Assembly (NCBI RefSeq): GCF_019703515.2
Contig: NC_059348.1
Span: 24,980,156-25,044,155 of the forward strand
DNA from: Myxocyprinus asiaticus
Lineage: Eukaryota; Chordata; Actinopteri; Cypriniformes; Catostomidae
Reading direction: 5' to 3'
DNA length: 64,000 nt
Position 1 is the first letter of the stretch; each line of letters begins with the position of its first letter. The translations under genes and the position numbers were made by a program. Positions 45,872 to 56,510 of this stretch are shown here, piece after piece. Under the pieces are notes generated by a model that did not search any database, had not been told where the DNA came from, and saw nothing but the letters and a program-made list of their open reading frames with translations.

Positions 45872-46006
45872 CTGGGAGGCTATGTACTTCTCCATAGTGT
45901 GTTCCATCCTCGGCTTAGTGATCATGGGACCACTGGACACACTCTCCTCTGGCGGTATCTCACCCAGTAAGGGCTTTCCTTTGAAATTTTTCACCACACA
46001 CACCAC
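45872..46006 (-). CDS. plppr5: plppr5-like penultimate exon (C-terminal tail)
   Basis: Minus-strand exon of 45 codons, starting after the acceptor GTGTTAG (preceded by a CCTCCCTCTTCTCTTTG pyrimidine tract) and ending at CAG|GTATTC. It begins VVCVVKNFKGKPLL, continuing the sixth membrane helix from the previous exon and passing into the cytosolic tail. It ends PMITKPRMEHTMEKYIASQ, comparable to the PMISIPRVESPLEK block of PLPPR5. Both boundaries are phase 0. Reading past the donor would add a short out-of-family tail and stop, so splicing to 42276 is preferred. PLPPR proteins are brain-enriched, plasma-membrane relatives of lipid phosphate phosphatases thought to act without catalysis in filopodia/neurite formation. 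Confidence 0.85.
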
Positions 46007-47767
46007 CTAACACACCAGCACCCGCAGGACAAACAAAAGAGAAGAGGGAGGTTTTACACCTCTGAAAGGCTTTTTGTACAACACATTGAAATTTCAAGAT
46101 TTTCTCAAGCTGTAAATGATGGTTTATATAAGTCTCAAAAGGGCAAAGATGCTCGCATGACTTGTTGCCCAAAATAAAAAGGCACTGTGCTCTTTCAGGA
46201 AAGAAGAAGCGTGTGAGGCCATGTCCTGGAGGAGATTCATCCATTATTGAAAAAAAAAACAAAACAAAAAACAACAGGATTTTCATTGAGACACTATGGG
46301 CAATACTCTGCACTATAGAGCAAAGGAGAATTGCAAAATATGGACATCTCAGGGCATATTCCAGCCCTGAAGTCCCCTGTTTAAATAACAGAAGTAGGAA
46401 TTCATTTTTCTGTGCTGTGTATGCTGCCGTTACTATTTTTTCGATCATATAGCAGTGGTTATCAACTGGTGGCTTGCAATTCTGTTCTAACTGAATTGGA
46501 AAAATAAAATGAAACTAACCACATAATCAAGCATAATTAAGCAATATAAATAGGCACTTCTTTTTTCACAATATCAACTGTTAAAAGGGAGAAAACACTT
46601 CTGTGCATCCAATCCCACGACTCTACGGTATTTTGCAGCAAATACATCTGTCACTTTATAGAAACAAATTTGTTAATCTTGGTTAATATTAATTTATTAA
46701 TATAATTTTGTTTAGGTTTTTAGACAGCATGGGTATGTTCAGTAACACCCCCTCAGGCTTTAAAACTGTGCAAGGTCAAATATTTTTTTGTTGTTGTTGT
46801 TGTTGACTTTTGCACGATAAACAACTTTGGTGCTACAGCAAATCCAGCAAAAGCACTGCTATATAGTTTATAGAACTATAGAAGGCCTAATGGACATTTG
46901 CAAGAGCACCACACCATGCATTCACCCAATCACACACTGCAATGTTCCTCTCTACTGTCCGTTTGCATTCAGCCTCCTTTCTGATAATGTGATGTTTCAG
47001 GAGACCGCATGATTTGATATGATCATGAGTTTAGTGTCTATATCAAACTTCCTCCCTACACCCCATCCCCCCTAACTGCAGAAATAGGTCAGTGCATACC
47101 GTATCTCTGCCTCATGAGTACAGCACCACAGAACATAAAACATCCAAGCTTCCACAAACCGATAGCTCTCACAAATGCTGTTCTCCTAATGTGAAGCAAA
47201 CGAGCATGAACTCATCCTACCTGACCTTTTTCTATAACTCACAATGGGTTTCCTATCTTTGACTGTACACGTTCAACACAACAGCGTACACAGCACAGTA
47301 AAAACAATTGTGTTGCGTTACAGAGGAAGCCTCAGATATGTACTGTGCATGAAGGTTCCCCTTAGTTCAAATTAGTTTGCAAACCACCAATGCCCTGTGC
47401 TTCTGCTGTCAATGGTATGGATTGTTGTGATTCAGACTAACTCAGTGATAGGTGTTTAGTGGCAGGTCTGTCAGAGCAAAATGTAGGCTATAGACTGAGG
47501 GTTTTCAGTTGATTACCAGGGAGCTAATGCTAATCATTCAAGATTGCTTAGATAAACTGTTTGGAGTAACACATTAGAGTAATGTATGTTACATAATCTG
47601 ATTACTTTCTGGAACTGACAGCATCTTTTAAAAGGAAGTTTAAAGGCATCTTTACACTTAAGGTGGCACCAAGGCAACAAAAAAAAAAAACTACTTGATT
47701 TTCACTAAGGCTAATGTAGTACTGCAGACGCTCCCAAAGATGCAATATTGTAATATGGTCATTCTTA
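46007..47767. other. plppr5 intron, plain part
   Basis: Intron sequence upstream of the 46006 acceptor. A-rich run at 46249-46275 and (TTG)n at 46788-46806. No gene or complete transposon was recognised here. Confidence 0.45.
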
Positions 47768-48462
47768 GGGTGTGTTCACACTTGTAGCTCGGTTCTCTTG
47801 GTCCGGACCAAAAAAAGAAAATGATACATTTAGTCCTAGTTCACTTAGCGTTCACACTGGCATTTTTAACACCAAACCTAAACATACAAAACAAAAGGCA
47901 CAAGGATAAGTTCACAACCTGATTGGACAGCTTTTATGATGTATATTTTGCGACGGAACTTGCCGAACATCCAAAACAATGCTGGCTGGATTTATGTATA
48001 TATGGTGGTATTTTTACCAGCTGAGAACAAATGAAGAGCTAATATGTGTAAAGGAGTCAAAACAGCAACAGGAATTCCTCCGTTGCACACATAAACGAAG
48101 ATATGCTGTAAGGAGACAGCGGTTCTGACGCCTGTACCGAACTGTAATGGGCAACATAGCTCCTTTGATGAGAAGAACCAGGTATGCTTGAGCATTCTGT
48201 CCTTTGAAAGTACAGTAAAGACATCACATCCTGTTATTGGTCCGTTCAGACGTCTTTGGTCCATGCTGCATTCATATATCAGTCGAACCACACCAGAGTT
48301 CGTTTGGAAGCGGACCGAGACCCACTATACAGGGGGTCTCGGTCCACTTGTTTGGTGTGCACCAAGGTTCGGATGGCAGCATTCACACTTGTTCAGATGA
48401 ACAGAGCAATCACACCAGAGTTCATTTTAAGCGAACCAAACCTGCCAGGTGTGAACACACCC
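47768..48462. mobile_element. PIF/Harbinger MITE (695 bp)
   Basis: Perfect 14-bp inverted ends GGGTGTGTTCACAC, flanked by TTA on both sides (47765-47767 and 48463-48465). The interior contains GGTCCGGACCAA and several GTTCACACT phrases, typical of this fish family. No complete transposase. Confidence 0.9.
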
Positions 48463-48492
48463 TTAAAGGAATATTCTGGGTTAAAGTCTTAA
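48463..48492. repeat. Short fragment of the AAAGGAATATTCTGGGTT MITE
   Basis: AAAGGAATATTCTGGGTTAA is the outer end of the family seen at 55080-55410, here truncated by the next element. Confidence 0.5.
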
Positions 48493-48957
48493 AGGAATAT
48501 TTCACCCAAAAATGAAACTTTGCTGATAATTTACTCAACCTCAGGCCATCCAAGATGTATCTGAGTTTCTTTCTTCATCAAAACAGAATTTAAGATTTTT
48601 CCTCCTTCAAACAATGCAGGGGAATATACTCCATTTTTTTTGACGGTCCAAAATGCATATTTAGGGTGCATCAAAATAATCCACACATCTCCAGTTGACA
48701 AATACATTTCTTCTGAACCCAAAGGATTTATTATTTTTAGAAACAAAACAATATTTCCGTACATCTCTGTGACGTGCGCTCATGAGAGGGATGACTTCAC
48801 ACGTCACGTGGAGGAGGAGGCAGGAAGCGCGTCATTGTTTACAAGAGGAGCAGCGGTGTACAAAAGTTTAATTGTCTTTGCTGTAGATTTGTATTTGTGG
48901 AAAAATATGAACTTTTTATCGATTGCTTATACATGATCATGAGCGATTGAAGATTTG

Positions 48958-49086
48958 GCTTATCGTGCTGAACCTGGATATCAGTACACCCCTACATTCT
49001 CTCAAATATTGAGGGTGGGCAGTGAACATTTTACCCCTGAGGATTTCAGACCATCGAAAGAAACAAAGAGTCGATATCTGAATTAA
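48958..49086 (+). pseudogene. THAP-like domain fragment in the foldback element
   Basis: An open segment ends RVGSEHFTPEDFRPSKETKS then a stop. The S-E/K-H-F-x-P-x-D-F block is the C-terminal zinc-ligand part of THAP domains (usually C-S-x-H-F; the Cys is Gly-Ser here). Too short to be functional; it hints at the transposase type of the parent element. Confidence 0.5.
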
Positions 49087-49144
49087 TCGGCTGTGCCCGT
49101 GCTGTTTTTCAAGCGAACTCAGGTATGTGTGAAAACGTTATCAT

Positions 49145-49536
49145 TGTCACGCCTCCCTCGGGCTCTGCACCTCCCTCAGCGCTCCGCTCCTCATCACCCG
49201 ATTTCTAATTCACCGCACCTGCACTCAATTCACTCGCTCATCACTGCCTGCATAAATATTCACTTTCACGCCACTTCACTGTCAAGTCTCACATAAAGGA
49301 CTTGCAGTGTTTATTTACCTGTTTGTATTTGTACTTGATCTTCGTCGTTATCTGTTTAGTGTTTACCCTGTTGTTTTGCTTGTTACCTCTTCTTCAGTTT
49401 GTGAAGCTTCTCTTCTGTAATATCACCTGTACCTTTGATCTCACTGTGTAAACCCAGTAAATCCTTTGAATCTCAGTAAACGCTCTCGCACTTGGACCAA
49501 TGTTAACTACAACTTGTGTGGCTTGAATTCCTGACA
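49145..49536 (+). mobile_element. Solo LTR (392 bp), Gypsy-like
   Basis: Begins TGTCACGCC and ends CTGACA, the same termini style as the Gypsy LTR at 35962-36598. The 5-base flanks are ATCAT and GTCAT, a near-match target duplication. CATAAATATTCACTTTC at about 49250 may be TATA-like. No internal coding. Confidence 0.65.
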
Positions 49537-50601
49537 GTCATATAGCCTATATATTTCAGCTAAAGAAAAAGCACAAGTAGATGGTTATTTACTGCAATAA
49601 TGTTTATTATTATTATTATTATTTGGAAGGGATTTTTTTTATTTTATTTTATATTGTTTTGAAATTGTTTTGGACTGTTTTGGTTTGTGAACGGGGCTTG
49701 GTCTGTGGTCTGTGCAAGTTTCTCTTGTAAACAATGATGCGCTTCCTGCCTCCTCCTCCCCGTGACGCATGACCTTACCAATGAGCTTACATAATCCCTC
49801 TCATGAGCGCGCGTCACAGAGATATACGGAAGCGAACATTTGTAGTTAAAAAAGTATACAAGTATTGTTTTGTTTCTAAAAATAATCAATCATTTGGGTT
49901 CAGAAGAACTTTATTTGTTGAAAATATGCATTTTGGACTGTCAGAAAATAGAGTACAGTCACTTGCATTGTTTAAATGAGGAGGCCTGAAATGAAATCCT
50001 AAAAATTTTTAATTCTGTTTTAATGAAGAATGAAACTCAGATTCATCTTGTATGGCCTGAGGGTGAGTAAATTATCAGCAAATTTTCATTTTTGGGTGAA
50101 CTATTCCTTTAAGTGTGCTTTCACACTAGCACTTTTGGTGCGCACCCAGGGTCGAATGACATCAAAGTTTGGTCTTTTGGATAATGTGAATGCTGTTTTC
50201 CGAACTCAGATGTGCTCCCGAGAACCGCATCCGGGTCCACTTGAAAAGGTGGTCTGGGGTACGGTTAATTTGAACTCCAGTACAGTTCACTGCTGATATG
50301 AACGCAATCGTACTAAATCGCGGAAGTGAACCACTTGTGATGACATATAATTTGCGTAATTTTGCAGGCTCCCGATCGCAGTTATTATGGTATAATGCAT
50401 TTCTCTTACCGGCTTGTGTCCAAATACACCGCCTTCAGAGAGCAGCTCACATTCTTCACATCTCTTCCAACAGACAAACGCTTATATTCATCACATCATT
50501 GCACATTCAATGCATCCGCGGGAGACAAACACAAGTGCTGTTCTGTGCATGGCAAGTTTTCATGGTAAATCCAAAGAGAAAAACTTTAATACTTCACTTA
50601 A

Positions 50602-51972
50602 AGGTGCAATATGTAACATTTTTCAAGTAATATTCTTGTCAATGTGTGAACGGCTTGTAACACAACTTAAAAAATGAGCCCTTCCCGGACTTCCTAGGTT
50701 GCCTATAAAGCCTGTAGACTGATTTTCATGCAAAGGGAGCAGGTCGCTTTTGCCGGGAAAATCCAAAGTATGTGACGTTTATGCGCACTCCTGAGAGCCT
50801 TGCCTCAGTGCTTCTCTTCCGCTATTCAACAGCGACAACAAACTGCAACACTAGGTAACATTATCTTAGAGATGGAATCCAGCAAACATCCAGCTCCCAG
50901 CACAACACCGACTCCTATACAAACTCAGAGTAAGCCAAAAAAAAAAAAAAACATTTATCTACTGAATCTCGTCTGGCTAAGTGGGAACATGATCGTGGTC
51001 GAGCAAAAACTAGAGTGAACATCGGCAGGACATTTGATTCCTGGAGGGACCTTCGTTCGGTTTTGGGGATCAAAACCGACCTTGAATTGGCATTCTTCTT
51101 ATTGGACAGGTAAGCTTACATAACTGCAAAGCATGTGAAATATAGTGTCATAAGGATTGATCTGTGTAATTTTAGCTAACTTGATCTTGCCTGCTAACGA
51201 TGACGAATTGCAAGCTACCTTGCTTCGTAACTTTCAAATAATTTCAACGATCTTCTCTTTATACTAAAAGTCAGGTTTGCTGATTCACAGTAACTGACAT
51301 AATGTTCATCTGTAATTATTCAGCAACGTAAACTACAATAACACATGAAATGAATGTGTTCAAGATGATGCAAAAAGATCCATTCATTAGTGTAACGTAA
51401 CTTGGTTATACAGAAAATATATTCAACCTATTATTATAAAAACAATAACTCATCGATATATCAAAATGACAGTTGTGGTGGAATCACATCAATACTGAAT
51501 TGTGTCAGCATATTTATAATGTACAGTCTATTTTATAAACAGCTACTGTCATCATCCACCAAATTTAGATAACAGATAAAGCTGGCTAGTTAGCTAACGA
51601 TGACATAGGCTATCGTATAAACGCAGTCAGTGTATCATGCAAAGAAAAGTGATTACTTCAAACTACAGTCTTGCATAGTCAGATCTATATCCACACTTTG
51701 TTTTAGCCCTGTTCCAGCGCTGGAGAGTCAAATATAATATACAGTCTCAAAGTTTGTAGTAAAACAATCATAACTGTGTAATTGTAATTATGCTACCTCA
51801 TCTGTGATCATGATGCCGGTGAATCATGTTCAGTCTCGCTTCCCTATGGAGTCATGCTCGCTCGCGTCCCTATACAGTGTGTGCACGCAATCACGAGCAA
51901 CAGGCAGCAGTTCATTTAATGTCCACAGGTGTCATTAATAACAAGGGTTTCTGAATCTTACATACTGCACCT
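50602..51972 (+). mobile_element. TTAA-type DNA transposon (1.37 kb) with exon-like ORF
   Basis: Inverted ends AGGTGCA(A/G)TATGTAA (50602-50616; complement at 51958-51972), flanked by TTAA (50598-50601) and TTAG (51973-51976, one mismatch). It contains the exon-like segment at 50871-51110. Superfamily by TTAA target: piggyBac or Kolobok. Confidence 0.65.
50871..51110 (+). pseudogene. Exon-like ORF of unknown function in the TTAA element
   Basis: From ATG 50871 (MESSKHPAPSTTPTPIQTQS) the frame reaches an A-run (50938-50952). A length change there shifts the frame; after it the coherent text is LSTESRLAKWEHDRGRAKTR followed by VNIGRTFDSWRDLRSVLGIK and DLELAFFLLDR, ending at ACAG|GTAAGC, a strong splice donor. 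I have the impression of a similar R-V-N-I-G-x-x-F-x-x-W-R-x-L-R block in multi-copy uncharacterised fish proteins, but cannot name a domain. Confidence 0.4.
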
Positions 51973-52150
51973 TTAGCACAGTGATGTCTTCTCAAGTTGT
52001 TACATAGTTACAAGTGGCACGTTGATGATGTAATCAGACCATGGTTTGTACCCAAATAATATGATTGTGTGAACACAGACTAGCGTGGGTAGCGGGAGGG
52101 GGGAGGAAACAAACTCGGGTCCAATGGTACCAAGTGTGAAAGCACGCTCT

Positions 52151-52435
52151 GTTAACCTCCGCCACATAATGTATATTATTGATTATCCAGAAAAACTTTG
52201 TTCACCTTGGTGCAGAGTGATCCAGAAAATAGTTTTCAAAAACAAAGAAAAGACCAGATTAAGCAGGAGTTTTTATGAAATTCTTGATGTAATCTGTGTC
52301 AGTGTTACACATACAGTGTGGTACAAAAAGAGATGACTAGAGAAGATGCTTCTAGTTTTTTTTTTTTTTTTTTTTTCTGTGTATAAATTTGAGTGAAAAG
52401 TTTAATTGGAAAAACAAATATTAATTTTAAAATGT
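52151..52435. other. plppr5 intron, plain
   Basis: Short unremarkable stretch with a T-run at 52357-52376. Confidence 0.4.
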
Positions 52436-53370
52436 CTGGTTACACTTTACAATAAGGTTCCATTTGTTAACATAAGTTAATACAAATGAACTAAAAGTAG
52501 CAAAAAATAAATACAAATATTTTGATAAATTAACATTAACCAAGATGAATAAATGTTGTAAAAATACATTGTTAGTTCATGATACATAATGCATTAACTG
52601 TCAATGGAGAAAACATTATAATTAAGAATGACCAAAAATCTTTACACTAAGTAGGTAAAACTTTATTAATATATAGCACCAAACAAAGTGCTTTATAGAA
52701 AATTGACTATTTCTAAGTCACCAATCAAATGTAAGCAAATGTAAAGATAATTCCTTTGTACAAACAGATTTCCTTGCTTCGTTTGAATCAAATCTCAAAT
52801 CATGTTGCGAGAACAAAGATCATCAGGAATTGCACATCTTGTGGAGTCCATGCCAGTTTGAGTTCATAATGTCATAAAATGGGGACATACCAAATATTAA
52901 GAAATCTGATAACATTTTACAATAATGTTCCATTCGTTAACATTAGAAAATGCATTAAGTATAATGAACAAATAATGGACAATATATTTTTTACAGCATT
53001 TATTAATCTTTGTAAATGTTAGTTAATAAAAATACAATTGTTCAATGTTAGTTCATGTTAGTTCATAGTGTGTTAACTAATTTAAGAAATACAACTTTAG
53101 ATTTTAAAAATGTATTAGTATATGTTGAAATTAACATAAACTATGATTAATAAATGCTTAATAAGAATTGTTCATTGTTAGTTCGTGTTAACTAATGTTG
53201 TTAACTACTGTTGTTAACTTATGTTAGGATATATTAGCTTATGTAAAAATTAACATTAACCAAGATTAATAAATGCTGTAAAAGTATTGTTCATTGTTAG
53301 TTCATGTTAGCTATTGCTTTAACTAATGTTAATGAATACAAACTTACTGTAAATTGTTACCAGGTTTTTG
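52436..53370. mobile_element. Non-autonomous repeat of TTAACATTAGTTAA type
   Basis: Starts GGTTACACTTTACAATAAGG, contains many copies of GTTAGTTCATGTTA, AACATTAACCAAGATTAATA and GTAAAAGTATTGTTCATTG, and ends GTAAATTGTTACCAGG. The ends are inverted copies. A second start (TAACATTTTACAATAATGTT at 52909) suggests two copies joined or a tandem rearrangement. Another copy lies at 54055-54310. Confidence 0.7.
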
Positions 53371-53597
53371 TATTTCAATGTGTTATAGCTGACTTCACGG
53401 GGACTTAGGTTTGTGTATTTCATGTTTTAAAACCTTTAATTAACCTTGGGCCACATCTTTAATCAACCACAAAATAAAATGTGCACAAAACAGGCATAAT
53501 CATATAAACTGATATCAACAAGTATATTAAATACATTTGCATTTGGAAATTGACTCTATTTGTGGGTTTAAGTCTGTGTTTTCAGATGTGACCTTAC
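53371..53597. other. plppr5 intron next to the donor
   Basis: The donor of the upstream exon is ATG|GTAAGGTC on the minus strand at 53598/53597. Confidence 0.6.
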
Positions 53598-53774
53598 CAT
53601 AAACACAGCAATGGCTCCTCCTATGATGAAGCCAGTGATGACATCAGACCAGTGGTTGCGGTACTCCACCACACGATTAATCCCTGTTAGGAAGGCCAGA
53701 CACATGAGCCCCAGAGAAAGCACCGGCTTGGCCAGCCGTGTCCCTTTGGCCTTCACTGAGCATGTGATGTACAT
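53598..53774 (-). CDS. plppr5: plppr5-like exon, transmembrane segments 5-6
   Basis: Minus-strand exon of 177 bases (59 codons), flanked by a CTTCCTCAG acceptor and a GTAAGGT donor, phase 0 at both ends. It reads MYITCSVKAKGTRLAKPVLS, a hydrophobic helix (LSLGLMCLAFLTG), then INRVVEYRNHWSDVITGF and a second helix (IIGGAIAVFM) that continues in the next exon. The NRVxEYRNHWSDV box corresponds to motif 3 of lipid phosphate phosphatases; its His and Asp are kept although PLPPR proteins lack key residues of the other motifs and are regarded as catalytically inactive. LAKPVLxLGLMCLAFLTG matches PLPPR5 better than PLPPR1/3/4 as I recall those proteins. Earlier exons are outside the window, on the high-coordinate side. 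Confidence 0.9.
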
Positions 53775-54054
53775 CTGAGGAAGCACAGACCACTTTGTAA
53801 TACATCTTCATCCAAACCTCTGTGTAAACGCTTTTCATAACTCATTTATTCCCTGCTCACATGCGGGCATGTTTGACTGAGTACATGAGTTACATATATG
53901 TTGGCTGAAATGGGCTTATGTGTTTGTGTGTGTGTGTGTGTGTATGATTTAATTTGAAACATAAGAGGTTAATTATGCAAACATTGAATATGTCTAATAC
54001 TGTTGATATACAGATGCATGTACAGTATATGCATGCATGACACATTAAATAAAT
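53775..54054. other. Intron upstream of the 53774 exon
   Basis: Contains a (TG)n run at 53923-53943. No coding sequence. Confidence 0.5.
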
Positions 54055-54310
54055 CTGTAACACTTTACATTAAGTATATTCTGTATATTAACATTGATGC
54101 ATTAGATATCATGAACTAAGAGTGAACAATAATTTTTTACATCATGCGTGTATCATGCTGGTTCATGTAATTTATAAATATTTAGTTCATATTGAAATTA
54201 ACAGTAACCTTGATTTATTAATGCTGTAAAAGCATTGTTCATTGTTAGTTCATGCTAGCAACTATGACTAATATTAATGCATACAACATTATGTAAAGTG
54301 TTACCAGTAC
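54055..54310. repeat. Second TTAACATTAGTTAA-type repeat copy
   Basis: TAACACTTTACATTAAGTAT at the left and GTAAAGTGTTACC at the right are inverted ends. The interior repeats GTTCATGCTAGCAACTATGA-like phrases as in 52436-53370. Confidence 0.65.
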
Positions 54311-55079
54311 ATTTATATGGTTCATCATCATCATTTCCTTTATCCAAGAGCTAAGTGACTGGAAGAGTGGCATTTAAGGACTATTCTGGTTTTGAAGAGA
54401 ACCTCTGTTGTCATTGCTTCTGTCCTTTCTATTCCCCGCCACAGCTTGAGTCAAGCCTCAGGGTAAAGAGGGAAGGTGGAAGGGAAGATCAGCATCCCTT
54501 ACAAAATCAGTCATTGCGCAAAGTGTTTTATAAACTTGGTTGCATGTGTCTTTAAAAGGAAATTACTGTCTGATCAAAAATCTGGAAGCATACACATACA
54601 TACACTGACTTCAAATAATCTTAAATATACAGCATGCAGATTATTCACATTAGGACAAAAGTATCTGCTAAACGAATAAATGTAGATCATCACAGACAGC
54701 ACAGACATCTTAAATTAACACAGTACAGCTGCTTGACTAAAATAAACGAGAATTCTGCTATGTGGAAACATTAAAATTCAAGTATTTCTCATGGCAACAG
54801 TGTGCTGACTTTTCTGTGTTTTTCTTTACTCTCTGTGCTTTATTAACATGCAGAGATGCAATGATGTCATATTGTATGCAGACCAGAATTAAAGATCCTA
54901 GGAGTGGTCACAGGAGACACATTTGAGATGCATATCAATTCCAGATGTACAGTAAATGCCACTTGTGATAGGATCACCCAAGATGGATGTTACAGTAATA
55001 CCAATTACCAAGTGTAAAAAAAATAAAAAAATACTGTTCCATGTTATTGTTCCATTGTTTCATTTGACTGTTCCATAAC
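54311..55079. other. Non-coding; nothing recognised
   Basis: Likely plppr5 intron. No exon with PLPPR-like residues (for example the Lys/Arg- or Ser-Gly-His motif blocks) was found here. Confidence 0.45.
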
Positions 55080-55410
55080 ATGAGGAAGTAATGCTGTAAA
55101 CCCAAAAATGACAATAAAAACGCTGACTTAAACAACTTTACAGCTCAAATAAAACACAAATCTTAACAGAAGAATTAATGTAGATGCTTTTATAAAATTA
55201 TAAGCTTCACATTTCTGCCTTTAAACCCCTCAAAAACTGCCACCATTCACTTCCATTGTAAGCGCCTCACTGTAACCTCGATTTTTGCTTCTTTTTTTTT
55301 TAAAGAAAAGGAGAGATAAGTCGAATTTATTTTTATGGTAATCAACATTATGTCACAAAAGTTGTCAGTTGAGCTTAACTTGTATTGAACATGGAATATT
55401 CCTTTAAGAT
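55080..55410. mobile_element. MITE of the AAAGGAATATTCCATGTTCA family
   Basis: Right end on the minus strand AAAGGAATATTCCATGTTCA, then CAAGTTAAGCTCAACTGACA and GTGACATAATGTTGATTACC. The same phrases occur at 3456-3520. Interior includes GAAGTGAATGGTGGCAG (minus strand). Confidence 0.55.
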
Positions 55411-55721
55411 TCAATCACAGGTGACAGAGTAGCCCTTTTTTGATCTATTGATTCTCCTCCAATTCTTATGAGTCTGTGGCATTTGGATAAGACAGATGAA
55501 AGTTATTCTGTCTATTGTGAAGTTATTAATTGGATTATTGTCAGAGGAACCATCAAATTTATCTCTTAGAAGGCTAATTTGTACCATCTACTTTCAATCT
55601 GTTGAAACGGGTCCTGTAGCTTTTTGGACTTCAAGAATAAATGGAAGAAGCTTTTTTATTTTTAGAGTGGTACCATTTAAAAAAAAAAAAAAAAAAAAAT
55701 TATATATATATATTCATATGA
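55411..55721. other. Non-coding with A-run and short (TA)n
   Basis: 55678-55699 is an A-run followed by TATATATATA up to the start of DIRS-C. The open frame through 55496-55774 has no recognised domain. Confidence 0.4.
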
Positions 55722-56510
55722 AAGCAAGCCACCCCAGCGGCTCCCCACCTCGGTCCTTCTACCTATGGGTATGAGGCCAGTGCGGCTAGCACTGGGGATG
55801 ATTTGGGAACCCCAATGGGAACACCTCCGCCGGGTATCCCCCCACGGACCTCCCATTCCCCAGCACGCTCGTCTGCCCCGATCGGGCTTCCGGATGAGTC
55901 CGCCGGCTCGTCTCACGGCGAGTTCGACCTCTTGTTCGTAGCCCGTGAAGCTGGCACGTCCAGTCGGATGCGGAAGCCTCAGCTGGGCTCCCCCCCCCTC
56001 GGGTACGGTCGCCCAGTCACAGGCTGACACGGAAATGACGCGTCAGCCTGTGTGACAACAGAAATGACAACAGATCAGCAAAAGAGTGGTTTCCTTGTTC
56101 CCCGGGTCACATATCCGGTGTGCACGGCCATCATCACGACCACCGTCCACCATTCCATTTTGGCAAGTTTCGTGCTGGCGGCGGTCTCCCCACCCCTGCA
56201 CGCCCAGCTGTGGCACAAATCCGTCCCCGATGTGATATTCTCCACGGGTCACGAGGACAGGCCTCTTCCTCCCCCATCCCAGGCTGTTCTGTGGGTGGTC
56301 ACAAGGAGCCAGGTAAGTGCTTTGATGTCCCTGAACTCAGCACGGCCACAACATGGCGTGGCACCTTGGGCTCCGCCCCGCCACGAGGCCCCACCCGCCA
56401 GTACGTCCAACGAGATTGTCCCCTTGGTCCTCCTCGCCTGGAACTTGGACATGTGGCTTGCACTTTCCAATCCGTTGTGATGGCTGATCCGGACCGTCCG
56501 ACTCGGCTAC
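55722..56510 (+). pseudogene. DIRS-C Gag C-terminal remnant
   Basis: A frame around 55803-56027 reads SAPIGLPDESAGSSHGEFDL followed by LFVAREAGTSS and LGYGRPVTG, in the style of the proline/serine-rich C-terminal Gag tail of cyprinid DIRS copies. Downstream (56040-56510) several frames are open but no domain is certain. Confidence 0.45.

Larger units (their letters stand above)
48493..50108. mobile_element. TTAA-flanked foldback transposon (Kolobok-like), with a solo LTR inside
   Basis: Inverted arms of about 380 bp (48493-48850 and 49720-50108) start AGGAATA(T/G)TTCACCCAAAAATGAAA and stay alignable to the GGAGGAGGAGGCAGGAAGCG block. They are flanked by TTAA (48489-48492 and 50109-50112). 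TTAA duplication plus the THAP-like fragment inside (49003-49086) fits the Kolobok superfamily. A solo LTR (49145-49536) is inserted in the central part. Confidence 0.75.
50113..52150. mobile_element. Harbinger-like repeat split by a TTAA element
   Basis: The outer ends share the inverted motif GTGCTTTCACACT (50116-50129; complement at 52132-52146) and GGTGCG/ACCAAG neighbours. Interior text (GCTCCCGAGAACCGCATCCG; TCCACTTG) resembles the GTTC-rich interior of 47768-48462. The exact target duplication is unclear. The element 50602-51972 interrupts it. Confidence 0.5.
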
